Shown here: piece by piece, positions 48,040 to 60,316 of the stretch
How positions within the stretch are numbered: position 1 is the stretch's first letter
How the letters are laid out: the number at the start of each line of letters is the position of its first letter
Origin: Primula veris
Lineage: Eukaryota > Streptophyta > Magnoliopsida > Ericales > Primulaceae
NCBI GenBank assembly: GCA_963682055.1
Contig: OY821743.1
Span: 28,010,702-28,074,701 of the forward strand
Length of the DNA: 64,000 nucleotides
Reading direction: 5' to 3'
Translations under genes and position numbers: made by a program
The notes under the pieces: model-generated
Databases searched by the model: none
Told to the model about the DNA's origin: nothing
What the model saw: the letters and a program-made list of their open reading frames with translations, nothing else

Positions 48040-50321
48040 CTGTGGCACTTAGAAAATAACGTAAAATGGTTCAGCCAAACTAAATGTAATACTGAAAATC
48101 TTCTCCTCACATTGTTGTGATGATTAGTTTCGTTCATTTTTTTTCTTTTCTTTTCGGGAGAATATTTGATAGGTAAGTTATTTTCTTAGGCTGGGTTTAA
48201 CAATGTATAGATAAATAACTTTCTCATTCATAGTTTAAATTCAGAGATCAGAGTTGTACAAGTTGTATATCCAATATAATGTAAATTCATTCTTTGTCTT
48301 GTCTTGTTCTCGTGAAATCACAGCTGCAATCTTTAGCTCCCTTTTTTACGTTAACGTGTTTGCATTCTATGTTTTTTTGTCTTGTGCTGTTTTCTTTAAA
48401 AGACCACAACCCCAATTCATCAAACATCCAAAGGAGCCTTGAATTTATAAAAGTTAATATCTGTATACACACTCCCGAACATATGCTACCTAGCTTACCC
48501 TCCATACTGTAAACCACTTGTTGAGCTTTGGTATACAGTATACACATTCTTATTGCACTACTGCGTACACTCTGGAGAAATGAATGTAAATACGCAGACC
48601 GAAATTGGTTGTTGGTCTGACAAACAAGGTGTTTGCACTTCGTACTATGATGTCAAATTTGTTACATGCTTGGTTTGCAAGTTTTTTGCCAAAATCTGCA
48701 CATAAAAGTTGGGGTTCTTTACATTTCCAACTGTTTCAGGGTGAAAACCACAAAAAAGGGGAAGCTTCTAAAAGGCGCAAATCTCATAAAATAAAAGCCT
48801 AAGACGTATAAATACCGCTTAAAAGTTGCAGCTAACACAAACAACAGCTCTCTAGCAGCTAACCTCTAACCATCGCTCCACTGCAAATGGTAGTGTGGTA
48901 TTATGTCTCCACTGAATATATTGAATCAAAAGGTTTGACAAATAATTTTGTTGGCAAGAAAAACTGAGTTTTAGTGATGCAAATGCATATTTTCATTTGA
49001 TGTTTTGGCAAGAAAAACTTAGTTTTTGTGCTACAAGCTGTTACTGATGACTCGCCTGCACATCAGTTGGATGCCCTAGTCAGAAAATAAAAATAAAAAG
49101 AACAAATAATTTACAAGAGTAAACTAGTCAGAATAGCTAAAGTTACCTAAGGACTATTTCTTTTATATTAATGGTTTTTATATATATTAATGATTGTGCA
49201 CCCTATTAATTCAGGTATACCTGATGATGAATTGAATCGCTATCTTTTTTCTTACTTTGACCCTTCGGCATGGTAAGTATACTTTCGAAAATCCGAATTG
49301 TCATTATATAAGTCTGTAATCTTTAGATCTAAACTTTAAGGGTCTGAATCTAAATCAACAAATTGGTCCTTCTTTACTACTTGTACAGCCTGACATAGTG
49401 ATCATGTCGTATTATTTGGTAACTATCCTTGTGATGATCAATCCTTTAACGCATGCCATACGTTCTTATTGGCATATCTAATTAAATGTAATTTTCATTA
49501 GTCTAACCAAACAAGAACTAAGTTCTGCACCTTTACTAAATCAGTGGTTTTAAATTACATTGCTCAGGTTGTAATTCTAATCTGGCAAGTTTTAATAATT
49601 TTAAATGGGATCATTCATGGCTAAGTTAATTGTGTGTTTCAGCTAAAATATTGAAAAGCGGAGTGTCTCAAGCTGCTTTCACCGTGGTTTCGATTGTGTT
49701 GTTTTATTCTAAGTCACAAGGTTAAAGTTGTTAGCATCATATTTTTTTCATTATGGCATCGTTTAATTTCTAAACAATCAATCTGTCTAATTATTTAATT
49801 TAATTGACGAACCATTGTATATTTAATTAAAGTCGGTTTGACATAGGAAACAAAAAGGATTTTTTTTCAGCTTAAAAGGGTTGGGTATGACTTTTAAAAG
49901 AAGTTAGATCAGGAAAATCTCATTACTACGTGGATTTTGCTGTGAACAGAAAATTAACAGAGAATCTCGTTATTACTTGGATTTTGCTGTAAAAACAAAA
50001 CTTACATTTGTTACAACTTATTATCAAATTAAAGTATAAAAGTTGCCCTACGACATCGTTAGTATTAGCTACTAAGACTGACATTATAAAGTTATGCTGA
50101 CATTTAGAGGTCCAAGTAACCAACTTATAGGACATTTATTAACATTTCTCTGTTACGGGTGTAATATAATTAAGAGAAGAAACATAACATTTTTGTTTAA
50201 GCTGCCTTGTAAAGATGATATTTACATCGTTCTCTTGTTTGTGTTAAATGAAATTACTGTTCCAAGTAAGGCAACACTTAGGTAACTGTAATCCATCCGT
50301 TTGCAACTTATACTTCTGATT
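48040..50321. other. Kinase 3' region and intergenic; no further gene seen
   Basis: The first few hundred bases are presumably the kinase 3' UTR. The rest is AT-rich with short frames lacking recognisable domains. It separates two convergent genes. Confidence 0.5.
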
Positions 50322-53115
50322 TTACATAATTGAACAAGCATTAGGGTTTTCGTCACTAAATAACTGTGGAGCATAAACATAGTGAACAAAGTATGGGACA
50401 TTCTCGTCTAGAGTATACGCTTTCACTTTTGTGTCTTCCTTAAATTCGACAATCTTTGTGGTTTCAGTACTAATTTTCACTTCCACTTTCTCAACTTTTT
50501 CTTTTTCCTTCTTGTCTTCTTTTGGCAGAACAATCTCTGCATGTTTGTGAATACTCTTCACAAATGTTAGAAGTTTTTTGGACTCGATGGTTCCTTCGAT
50601 GGCAATGGTTTGAGCTTTGAAGTCGGTTTTAACATTGTGTATGCCTTCAGAGAACAACAATCAAAAATTAGTTTAACATCTTGTTACTTGAGAGAAAAAT
50701 ACTTTTAATGTTTGTATGATCATGTTACCTTCTTTCTTTAGAAGCTTGGCACGCAGGTCATGCTCACATTTTTTGCAGTGCATATAAGTTTTGATTGTTG
50801 TCGTCTGCACAGTGACCTGGAATCATGTGAACCCAAATGCGACTAAACTGAGGTCTTTTTCACACATGAGTCGAATACTATATAAAGTCTAAGTACAAAT
50901 ATATATTAGATTTAATCTTTTTTACCCCTACCCTTCAAACAAGTCTCATTGTTTTTATCAAGTGTTTTTTTATTTTTTGAGAATAGATGGCTTGTTACAA
51001 TAGAATTTTGAACAAGACTCTACTTATGCCCTTCGAGTGACACGGTTAGTGCTCTCTGAATTTATATTCTTTTCCTTTATTTTGATTACATTTCATCTTC
51101 TGAATTAGAATGCATCCATTTGAAGTAAAATTTACCATACTTGTTAATCAAGATCACATAAAAATAAAGAATCAAATTTGATTATTTGAATTTGAGCTTA
51201 TTGTTAAGGTGTTAACCAAATTCTTGCATTTCATGATCAGGATTCAGGAGAAGATGATGAGAAATGAACACAGAGACTGAGCACTAGCAGTTACATACAT
51301 AACCTTTAAGGGAATCCGCAAAGTGAAACATCTTTTAGAGGTGAACAGTGAAATGAGACCGGATGGCAAAATGTGATGCAAACGTGTTAAGAGAAGGTTT
51401 CAAAGCACTTACTTTGGTTTCCTTGACCACCTTTTCCTTTTCTTTTACAATAATTTCCGTGGCTTTAGGTGGAGCTGGAGGTGGTAAGATCTCAACCTTT
51501 CTCCTACTCACTTTTTCCATTCTTTTGTGGATTTTCTTTTCGTCAATAATGCCTTTCACGGTTATTTCATTCTTCTCATACTTGACGTCAACATTGTGCA
51601 CTCCTGTTCAGGAAAATCGACGAAAATGTATGTTTTTCCTCTCCATAGTTCATTGAATAAAGTAATGATAAACAGAAACTGACTTGAAAAGTAAAACGAG
51701 GGCGGAAATATGAAACCATTCCTTTAATAGAAACTACTTGCAAACTTCCATTGTGGTTTCAGTTTCTCCCTCAACCTCAACTACGGTGTTTTGTCTCATT
51801 TTTTACCCTCCCTCAATTCTCCCCCTAATTTAGTCAACGTTGTTTCTTCTTCAAGTTTAAGTTTTTGATTTTCTAAATATATTACTTTCTAGTTTCTACA
51901 ACCCTCAAATGACGTTTAAATCAGCTTTTCACTCACTTTGTGTAATGGGACAGCCGACATTCATGTGGCTAACAAGCAAGACTAAATTGTAAAGAAACTG
52001 GACATGAGTTAGTTAACTGAACATTATGACATCCTTTCAGAATTCAAATAGATTTCTAGGCCATACCATAATTAGTGCTAAAATCATGACGACAAGGGCC
52101 TAATTAGAAATAAACAAAGTACATGGATGTCCTATAAATTACACTTATACAAGTATTTTCAGACTTTCTTGTAGTTTTTTCTGAATACTTACGCTTTATG
52201 GTTCATATAGATTGTTTGGACTACACTTGTCGCTTTGGGTTTTTGATAGTTTTGTGGCCTTAAATTTTATGGAAGTGAATACCAAGATGTAACTTGTTAG
52301 TCCAATTTTGTGGCGTTAATTTTTATTTTATTTTTGTGGCGATTGTCTCTTTGTTTCGGTGTCAGGGACTAGTGATTTTGGGCAGTGTATATTTTACAAA
52401 CCAGAAAAAATAATGAAATTAAAAATATATCGATAAGATGAGGAGGAAAAAGAGCCTCAAGGATTTACGATCATACATCATGTTAAAATTACAACAAGAA
52501 TCCTACAACTTGATTGACGTTATCCGGTTCGTTTAGTTGCTTAGTTTTCAATGTTAATTAAATAGTCAGGATGGACATTCACTAAGCTGACCTGCAGTTG
52601 CTTGATCAGTTTAAAAGCTGTGTTACTACAACCTTTATGTTGGTTTAACGTGCCTTTTATCCAGCTCAGTCGCTTGAAAGTTGCAACCAAACAACCCCTT
52701 AGAATGAATATTTTCCTGATTGCGAAAAAATTGTCACATGTTACTGCATCTTATCCGACGATGACTCAACAAAGACAACTATAGTCTATAGTCCACTACA
52801 TGAACTGTCTATAGTTTATTTTCAGTTTTTGTTTGTTGGTTTCTAAAACGGTTTATTTACTGAATTGTTTTGAATCATAACTCTCACAGCACAAGAAACC
52901 AAAGGGATCATCAGAATACGGTCATTTAACATCTCAAGATAAACCTTGTAATAAAAAAAATGTATGAAATGTCTACCTGGTATTCTGATGAGATGTTTCT
53001 TAAGATCATGACTACATTTCGGGCAGTGCATATAAACTTTGTAAACAACAGTCGTAACTTTCTTTTCCTCTACTTTTTCTTTCTTCTCTACTACTATCTT
53101 CTCTTCATTACCCAT
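50322..53115 (-). CDS. HIPP: heavy-metal-associated isoprenylated plant protein, two HMA domains, four exons
   Basis: The exons, read on the minus strand, are 53115-52977, 51603-51413, 50816-50729 and 50644-50322. All junctions are GT/AG and in frame, giving 246 residues. Two HMA folds are visible: the first with YMHCPKCSHDL (Cys31, Cys34), continuing into VHNVDVKYEKNEITVKG; the second with YMHCKKCEHDL (Cys124, Cys127), continuing into IHNVKTDFKAQTIAIEG. The CxxC pairs bind soft metals such as Cu, Zn or Cd. The C-terminus CSIM is a CaaX box for farnesylation and sends the protein to membranes. The linkers are Lys/Glu-rich, and the first is Pro-containing (LPPPAPP). Family knowledge: HIPPs act as metallochaperones in metal homeostasis and stress. 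The intron positions just after the CxxC helix are repeated in both domains, consistent with an internal duplication. Confidence 0.92.
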
Positions 53116-53533
53116 TATGGTTAGACACTTAGCCGTGAAAAGATAACTTTTCTAACTTGCTTTAATCCGAACAAAACTTTGTCTTTTACGCAATGATGCA
53201 AGAGGGTTGTGTGAGATGGCTTGCGGGCCTTGTTAACAGCAGGTTCATAATATTTGAGATTTAATCAAGAATCATAATTATGTTCAATATTGATATATAC
53301 TTTTGGCATTTACATACATGAGTATTCCACAAGCAAGCATGGTTGATGAGAATTTCCAATGGTAGTTTACTATTTCTGGGAAAATTTGATTCTTTATAAC
53401 TTGGGGCTAATAACTAGACTTCTTAGCTTACTGTTGCTTGGTCCTCAGAAGACTGGAAAATACTATAAATGTTTGATTAAAATCCCACAATTTCTTGAAC
53501 TAGAAGAAAACTACTCTCAACTGACCAATAACA

Positions 53534-53611
53534 GTCTAGGATTTATTTAAAACTGCATCATGAGTAGCGGTTGTCTAGGATTTATTTAAAACTGCATCAT
53601 GAGTAGCGGTT
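53534..53611. repeat. 39-bp perfect tandem duplication
   Basis: Two adjacent copies of a unit starting GTCTAGGATTTATTT, at 53534-53572 and 53573-53611. Confidence 0.92.
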
Positions 53612-53689
53612 TGATTGGTGTTGTATAAATAAATAAAAAATTAATTAACAAAACATATCCAAAAAATTCTAATTAACAAAAACATACAC

Positions 53690-53935
53690 AAACGTTAATA
53701 CCCTAATTTGTATATTTCATACCCTTATTCCAAAAGTTCATACACTTATTTCAAAAGTTCATGTATATTTTCATACCTTATTTCAAAAGTTTATACTCTA
53801 ATTCGTAAAATTGATACCACAATTTACAGAATTGATATACTTATTTACATAATTCATATCCATAATTTTTAACTTTATACACTCAATTCACGGAGTTCAT
53901 ACGCTTATTTTTCAAGTTTATACATTGGTTAACAA
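53690..53935. repeat. Degenerate tandem array, about 25-28-bp unit
   Basis: Repeated variants of TTCATACACTTATTTCAAAA occur through the interval, with drift in both spacing and sequence. Confidence 0.6.
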
Positions 53936-54453
53936 ATTCAACTCTTGTCCGTTATTCGATCTCGAACTATCATGTCGTCGTCGTGGGTCTCTTTTTCAAT
54001 GATCGCATCTCCGTCGACATCAATCTCGAGTTTTCGGCCTCGCTTTATACGTTCATCGCCAACTTCAACGGATATTTGTGTCTCAATCTACATCGAAAAG
54101 AGAGATTGGAGAGAGAGAGGGGGAGTATGATATAAAGATCGGAAAGAGAGAAGAATAAGAAGAGAGAGATCAAAAAGAGAAATAAAGAATGATAGATTGG
54201 AGAGAGGGAGAAGAAAGATAACAGATATATTAGAGAGAGAAGGAGAGAGAGTGAAAGAGAAGAGGTTTTTGGTTTTATTAATTATTAATTGAAATTATAT
54301 TTTTATAATTTAAATTTTAAGGGTACGTTTTTATTAGTATAACAGATGTATGATATGTTTATGTTAATTTTAATATAAAAATATACTAACTAATGTTACT
54401 TATCGATATGGTTATTCGTTTAATATATATGTTATTAACATTAAAGAGACTGA

Positions 54454-55178
54454 ATTTTTATACTACACTTTTTCTGAAAAAACATACAAACCGTACAAAA
54501 AATGTATGGTTTGCAGTAATTTGGGGCAAACCGTAGATTAAATCTACGGTTTGCAACTGTGTAATTTTTCAGATATTCTGACAACATTAAGTGCCTTTAA
54601 TTACACTTTATCAGTTTGTAGGCTACAGATACATAGACTTTTAATTGATTTAGATAAAGATATAGTTAGACATCAACTTGTACATTTTTTTGTAAAAACG
54701 CTCTAAATTAAGATTTGGCTAATGCAAATCTCCATGATTTCACGACGGGAACACAAATATGCGTCTTGTTTTTTTTTTTTTGAGATGTATAATGACATGT
54801 TTCCGAAATTATGGTAAAATTTAAAAATTCAAAACATGTCATTATACATCTCGGAAAAAAAAAACAAGACGCATATTTGTGTTTCCGTCGTGAAACCATG
54901 GAGATTTGTATTAGCCAAATCTTAATTTGGAGTGTTTTTACAAAAAAATGTACAAATTGATGTGTAACTATATCTTTATCTAAATTAATTAAAAGTCTAG
55001 TACCTGTAGGCTGCAAAGTGATAAAGTGTAATTAAAGGCACTTAATGTTGTCAGAATATCTGAAAAATTATACAGTTGCAAATCGTAGATTTAATCTACG
55101 GTTTGTCCCAAATTACTACAAACCGTACATTTTTTGTACGGTTTATACGTTTTTTCAGAAAAAGTGTAGTATAAAAAT
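54454..55178. mobile_element. Large foldback (hairpin) element
   Basis: The arms 54454-54802 and 54832-55178 are nearly perfect inverted repeats of about 348 bp around a 29-bp spacer. The outer ends read ATTTTTATACTACACTTTTT and its complement. Each arm contains smaller dyads (AAACCGTAGATTAAATCTAC and AACCGTAC..GTACGGTT types). There is no coding capacity. It is best read as a foldback-type MITE, or as a locus able to give long hairpin RNA. I could not fix a target duplication. Confidence 0.88.
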
Positions 55179-55859
55179 ACAAGCTCAACATTAAACGGCA
55201 ACTGTCATTTAAATTTTCCTGACCAAATTTGAGATGATGATTCTTGTTTACTTTTATTTTGGGTCATGGTATGTATTATAGGCCTCGTTATGGCAAATGC
55301 ATACCCCATGTTATCAAACCTTAAAAATAATACTGTAAATAAGTTTAAAGCAGATGAACTAAGTTAACTTTTTACTTATTTAATAACAATTGGTATGTAA
55401 CTTTTTACGTGATTGTACCGATTACTCTGCACTCTTTGAAGTGCATATTTGGGATACGCAATTAAAAAAAAGATGACAATGGGAAAAAAAAAATTCTTAT
55501 AAGCATTTTATTACTAAATAGGGGTTGATATATAAAAAAATACTTAAATAAATGTTTCGTATAATAAAAGGTATATGTGTACCTGATTTAACTAATTAGC
55601 ATAAATATTCAATAGACAAATACATGTATCTATGTAACAAGTCAAACACATAAATTCAAAATAGTTGAAAAGTCACGAAACTAGCATATTCATGAATTTA
55701 ATTTTTTTAACTAAGTACATATATTTAGAAAGGTGGAAATTCATATAAAACTTTATCTAAAACTTTTTTTTACATGTATAAATACTAGGTATAGTATAAC
55801 ATAAATTTTCATTCATTTTTTCTACCTAAAGCAATTTTATACAATGTAACGACATATAC

Positions 55860-55911
<52 letters not shown>

Positions 55912-56225
55912 ACACTTATATGAAGACAAATTTGTTAAGCCGGAACCATTAAAAATCATGAAATATTACAATATGAATGTTATTATTATTTTGAACTGGC
56001 CCAAGTTGGGGCCGAATATTTTTTTTCTTATAGAAAGTTTATTCATGTATAGAATATTACTATAAAGAGATTCTAGTGTATGCGGTTTTGAAAAATAAAT
56101 CATGCGTATTACATTAATTTTTGTATGCATACTATTTTTGTTTATGAAAAAACCTTTTTTTGTGTGAAAAAATGAGTTTTTTTTTTAATTTGCATGCATA
56201 TTTCTTATTTTTGTATTTACCAAAA

Positions 56226-56291
<66 letters not shown>

Positions 56292-56889
56292 CTTAGAGAG
56301 AGAAACAGCGAGTTTAGGCTGAGTAAGTACATTTTTATAAATTGATTGAATTTTAAAAACTCGTGCCTTATTAGAAATTGTAGGATTGATAGTTTGATCT
56401 TTTGAAAATAAAGTATCAAAAAATGTGAATAATAGAAAATGAAACTAAGGCTACTTTATTTGTAGAAAAGTAGTAAAAAGTAAAAACTGTAGGGGTATGG
56501 GACAAACAAAATGTAAACAAATAGTTTTTTTTTTTTTTTTAGAATCGAGTGATTTGTACTATGGTCATAGTTTTTGTTCAATTTTTTTTAAAATGATTAA
56601 ACCTATTTTATTATTTAGTCATTATTCCATAGTTAAATACTACTCATTAGACCTTTTCCTTCCTACTCGCGGATTTCCCCCTTAGTCACTAGTTTTAGAC
56701 TTTTAGTGCTATTATCTTCTTCTTCTTTTTGTAATTACATCTTGATATCATAGCGACAAGATAGTATAGTTGTCGAGATGAGAAACGAAATCGCAAAATG
56801 TAATAAAAAAATATAAAATTTACAAATGAAATAAGAGGAAGCGAAAACGAGAAGCGGAGGGTAGAAAATGTAAAACACAACTTTTGAGA
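55179..56889. other. Intergenic, AT-rich; no supported gene
   Basis: Contains two (AT)n tracts (55866-55907 and 56230-56287) and poly(T) runs. The open frames are low-complexity. Confidence 0.5.
56230..56287. repeat. (AT)n microsatellite
   Basis: An uninterrupted AT run; a similar tract is at 55866-55907. Confidence 0.95.
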
Positions 56890-56898
56890 AAGGAAGTG

Positions 56899-57146
56899 GA
56901 GTTTTTTTGCTGAAATGGTACAGTGGCTGCTCCAAAATCCCAGAATGGGCTACCTTTCTGTAATATTCCCAAAATGGTCTACTTCCGAAAAACGACCGAT
57001 CGAAATGGTCAAAACGACCGGTCGTTTTTATCGTGAACTCTCTGGAACAATTTGGACCAAAAACGATCGGTCGTTTTGGCCATTTCGATCGGTCGTTTTT
57101 CAGACAAAAACGATCGGTCGTTTTTTCCATTTCGATCGGTCGTTTT
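56899..57146 (+). repeat. MULE left terminal inverted repeat
   Basis: The outer 95 bp are unique. The rest holds about six CGAYCGRTCG units and one GAACTCTCTGGAACAATTT motif. It pairs with 63434-63681. Confidence 0.93.
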
Positions 57147-57336
57147 ATTGTTAACTCTCTAGAAGAAATCATACCTAAAACGATCGGTCGTTTCTGAAAA
57201 ACGATCGGTCGTTTTTCTTGTTAACTCTCTGGAAGAAATTTGATCTGAAAAGATCGGTCGTTTTTTCAGAACGATCGGTCGTCTGTGGAAAAACGATCGG
57301 GCGTTTTTCACAGTCGACCGATCGACTGTAAACAAT

Positions 57337-57534
57337 TTACATAACAAGAATTTTTTTCACTTTTCGACACTGATTTGGCAAAAAATATATAAAAACATGA
57401 TCACTTAAAAAATGATGTCGTAAATTAATATGTTTAGTACGAGAGTGTTGGATCGGATTTTTCGAAATATTTATAGCACTAGTATTATCACATAAAATGA
57501 TGTCGTAAATTAAATTAATATGTTTACTAAACAT
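57337..57534 (-). pseudogene. Copia RNase H fragment
   Basis: The minus-strand frame contains CDNTSAINISKNPIQHSRTK and then the HINLRHHFLSDHV continuation, a highly conserved Copia RNase H stretch. Homology stops after DHV, where the cassette repeat begins. The rest of pol is missing. Confidence 0.88.
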
Positions 57535-57974
57535 CCGATTTAAAACAAGTAAATATCACAACATCCGATTTAAAACGAAGTTAAACAAAGCTAAACGATT
57601 AAGGAAAACGAACGATCAAATGCAAGCGAAAAATTAGCCATAGTTTTGCCTAAAAACGGTCAATCGCCACAAATGAAAAACAACACAAATAACCCAATCA
57701 ACTATAGATATATATACGCACAAGTTATAATAACATCAAAATCGCATTTCTAGAATTATAAATACGCAATCTCAGAACGTCATACAATTTAACACGTAAT
57801 GATAAATAGCAACATAAAAAAGATTCATAACATAAATGCAAAGCGTTTGCTACTTATTACATAAAAAACAACGTAATTCGAAAGAAAATGAAAAACAAAG
57901 GAAATACAACGCAAAATAAAAGAGGGTATTTCTCCCCCTTTAACATCATCAAAAACATAAAAAAAATTAACCTC

Positions 57975-59313
57975 CTAGTCGCGGTGGGAGGTCGCGTCGT
58001 CCTCTTCGTCGGCTTCATCGTCGGGACCGGCTAGATCGGGAAAATACCCGTAGAACTTTGCCCGTTGCTCGGCGCTTATCCTATCAATTTCGTCCAAGTC
58101 TTCTTGACTTGTGTTCATGGAGCGAAACATGCGTCGGTGGAGTCGCGCATTTTGATATTGGTCGATGTATAGATCGTCGTAGAATTGTTCGGTGCGCGGA
58201 GGACGGTTGGAAGATCCGACTTGAGCTTTTCCTCGACCTCGAGTGGGACGAGAAGAGGAAGGAATGTGAGACGGGGGAAGGGACTCGGAGGAAATAGGCA
58301 TGTCCTCACGAGCGGCTTGCGGTGTGGCCTTAGGGCCGACATACTCTTCCTCTTCGGGGGAAAGAGGAGTGTAGTCGGGGCCGGACACCCGTTTACCGGA
58401 CCAAGTAATGGTCTTGGCGGCAGTGTTGAATTTTATTGACATTTGGGCAAGATAAGAGGTGTCCCAAATGTGTTTATCCTTGTTCTTGAAAAGGGTTCCA
58501 CCGGGAACAAGGTTTAGGTCCTTTAAGATGGCCGAAATCAAGGCACCGTAAGGTAGCCCATTCTTAGATTTCGTTTTGAGCGAATCCATCTTAAAGAATA
58601 TGAGCGTCGCGAAGTCAAGCTTGACTCGGCGATGGATGCACCCTAGAAGGAAGATGTACTCATTGGTAACATCCGTGAAATTTGAAGTATGAGGGAGGAC
58701 GATGTGAGAGAGGATGTGGTAGGCTAATTTATTTCGAAAGAGAAGGTCGTGGGCTTTGTTAGAGCGATTGTTGTGAGTGGGATGAAATAAGTCATCTTTG
58801 AAATCGGTAAAATTAACGATATCGAGCATATCGCAAAGTTCGTCACTTTGCTCGTACACCCCCAGCATCGAGGTGTAGAAGATTTCGTAAACGGTCTATA
58901 CCGTAAACGAAGGGTTGTCCGTTAAATGATGAACGAAAGCGGAGTGCGTCATCATGATCCCTATCAATAACTAGGTTATGGTAAAATTCATAGACATTTT
59001 CAGCGAAAAAAGGTTCTTTTAGAGTAAGAATAAAGTCAAGTTTTTGGAAGTGTAAATCTTGCATGAGAAGGGGAAAACGTTCAAGGAATAGGGGCATGTC
59101 TATGGTAAAGTTAGACAATATACCTCTTGTAACTATTGTTGGTGGATAGAGAGGAGGAAGAGAGCCGGAAGAGGCACCGGGGCCCGATGGTGGAGCGGTG
59201 GAGGAGCAGGTTCGGCGACTGCGAGAAACACGGGGGCGAGTGGACGGAGGCACGTAGTCGTCCTCTTGTTCATCAACGATGTGGGGTTGTGTCGATTTCT
59301 TGGTTCGAACCAT
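57975..59313 (-). pseudogene. Plant transposon-associated ORF (Transposase_32-like), one frameshift
   Basis: Two overlapping minus-strand frames, 59313-58843 and 58868-57975, join through a single extra G in a G5 run near 58860, so the protein would be about 440 residues. The N-terminus is basic and Ser/Pro-rich. The middle (FFAENVYEFYHNL, then SYI-like helices and LPYGALISAILKDLNL) resembles the putative plant transposon protein domain often found beside retroelements. The C-terminus is acidic (PDDEADEEDD). Its function is unknown. It takes the place of gag in the cassette. Apart from the frameshift it has no stops, so the damage may be recent. Confidence 0.55.
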
Positions 59314-59554
59314 TGTTGGTTTTAAGAAAAAAATTAGGGCTTTTGAAGAATTGGGGTTTTTAAGAAAAACGGAATGAATCGATAGTGATGATACGAATAA
59401 TAAGAGGAATTGGGTTATAGATATATAGAGAATATGGATTTTTGAAGAATTTTAAGAAATGGGACGAATTTTTGAGAGAGAGAGGCTGTGGAATTTTTGA
59501 GGATTTTAAAAAATGGGATTAGGGTTTCAAAGATAAACACTGAAAAACATTGAA

Positions 59555-59820
59555 ACGATCGGTCGTTTTTATGTTTCGATCGGTCGTTTTGGAACGAAAA
59601 TGTTCCAGTGAGCACACCTAAAAAACGATTGGTCGTTTTTAAGAACGATCGGTCGTCTGTATAAAAACGATCGGTCGTTTTTATGTTTCGATCGGTCGTT
59701 TTGGAACCAAAATGTTCCAGTGAGCACACCTAAAAAACGATTGGTCGTTTTTAAGAACGATCGGTCGTCTGTATAAAAACGATCGGTCGTTTTTACAGAC
59801 GACCGATCGAATGTAAATAG
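59555..59820. repeat. CGATCGGTCG array inside the MULE cassette
   Basis: It consists of two near-identical units of about 126 bp. Each contains four near-palindromes and a TGTTCCAGTGAGCACACC motif, the reverse complement of the CTCACTGGAA motif in the gag-only LTR. Confidence 0.93.
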
Positions 59821-59918
59821 GTTACAGAACAGGAATTTTTTGCACTTTAACGACACTGATTTGGCATAAAAAAATATAAAAATACTGAAATATATATAAA
59901 ATCAATAATATATATATA

Positions 59919-60266
59919 CTAGTAATCGTTGCCCCACGCGTTGCGTATGCGATACGTAGTGGTATAGATATAATCCCGACAAATAAACTTAATATTTTTT
60001 TTAAAATTTAAACATCGAATGATTAAATATAATTAATTAACAATCGTATATAAAGAGTAACATAATGTTTTACTCTTATAAAAATTACATAACGATTTTG
60101 TTTGGAATATAAATGTGTGAAAAATAATATTTTTTAAGTTATTTATGTATTTCAATTGAGTGACGTCATTTTAGAGTAATTACAATATTAGAGTGAGGGT
60201 ATTTTTGGAAAATTTAGGCAAAATTGGGCAGCCTCAAGATGGTTGGGTTGACTTATATTAATAGTA

Positions 60267-60269
<3 letters not shown>
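59919..60269 (-). mobile_element. Non-autonomous Helitron-like element, copy 2
   Basis: 351 bp in the same family and orientation as 8889-9189. The minus strand starts TCATACTATTAATATAAG at 60269 and ends CTAG at 59922-59919 followed by T, with an ACGC-AAC-GCGT hairpin before the end. It sits in (AT)n within the MULE. The two copies share ends but differ in the middle. Confidence 0.6.

Positions 60270-60316
<47 letters not shown>

Larger units (their letters stand above)
53116..54453. other. Intergenic upstream of HIPP; repeats, no supported gene
   Basis: This holds the HIPP promoter side, a 39-bp tandem pair, a degenerate AAAAGTTCATAC-type array and a GA-rich tract (about 54097-54260). A Ser-rich open frame at 53945-54130 has no recognisable domain. 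Confidence 0.5.
57147..59880 (-). mobile_element. Copia-derived cassette inside the MULE
   Basis: Two direct repeats (57147-57398 and about 59555-59880), each a CGATCGGTCG array ending in a shared GACACTGATTTGGCA tail, enclose an ORF remnant and a Copia RNase H remnant. On the minus strand the ORF is followed by AAAGGGGGAGAAA, as in the gag-only element, and then by the RNase H fragment. The arrangement suggests a non-autonomous LTR-type element whose LTRs are only partly recognisable. Exact ends and a target duplication are not resolved. Confidence 0.5.

Noticed and set aside
53945..54130. Ser-rich open frame upstream of HIPP
   Set aside because: Low-complexity protein running into a GA-rich tract; no supporting signal.
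57975..59313. Host gene captured by the MULE
   Set aside because: The flanking direct repeats, the AAAGGGGGAGAAA spacer and the Copia RNase H fragment point to a retroelement ORF instead of a cellular gene.
59555..59820. CRISPR-like array of regular repeats
   Set aside because: The repeats are palindromic and the spacers between them are themselves repeated. The context is a plant MULE with no cas genes.
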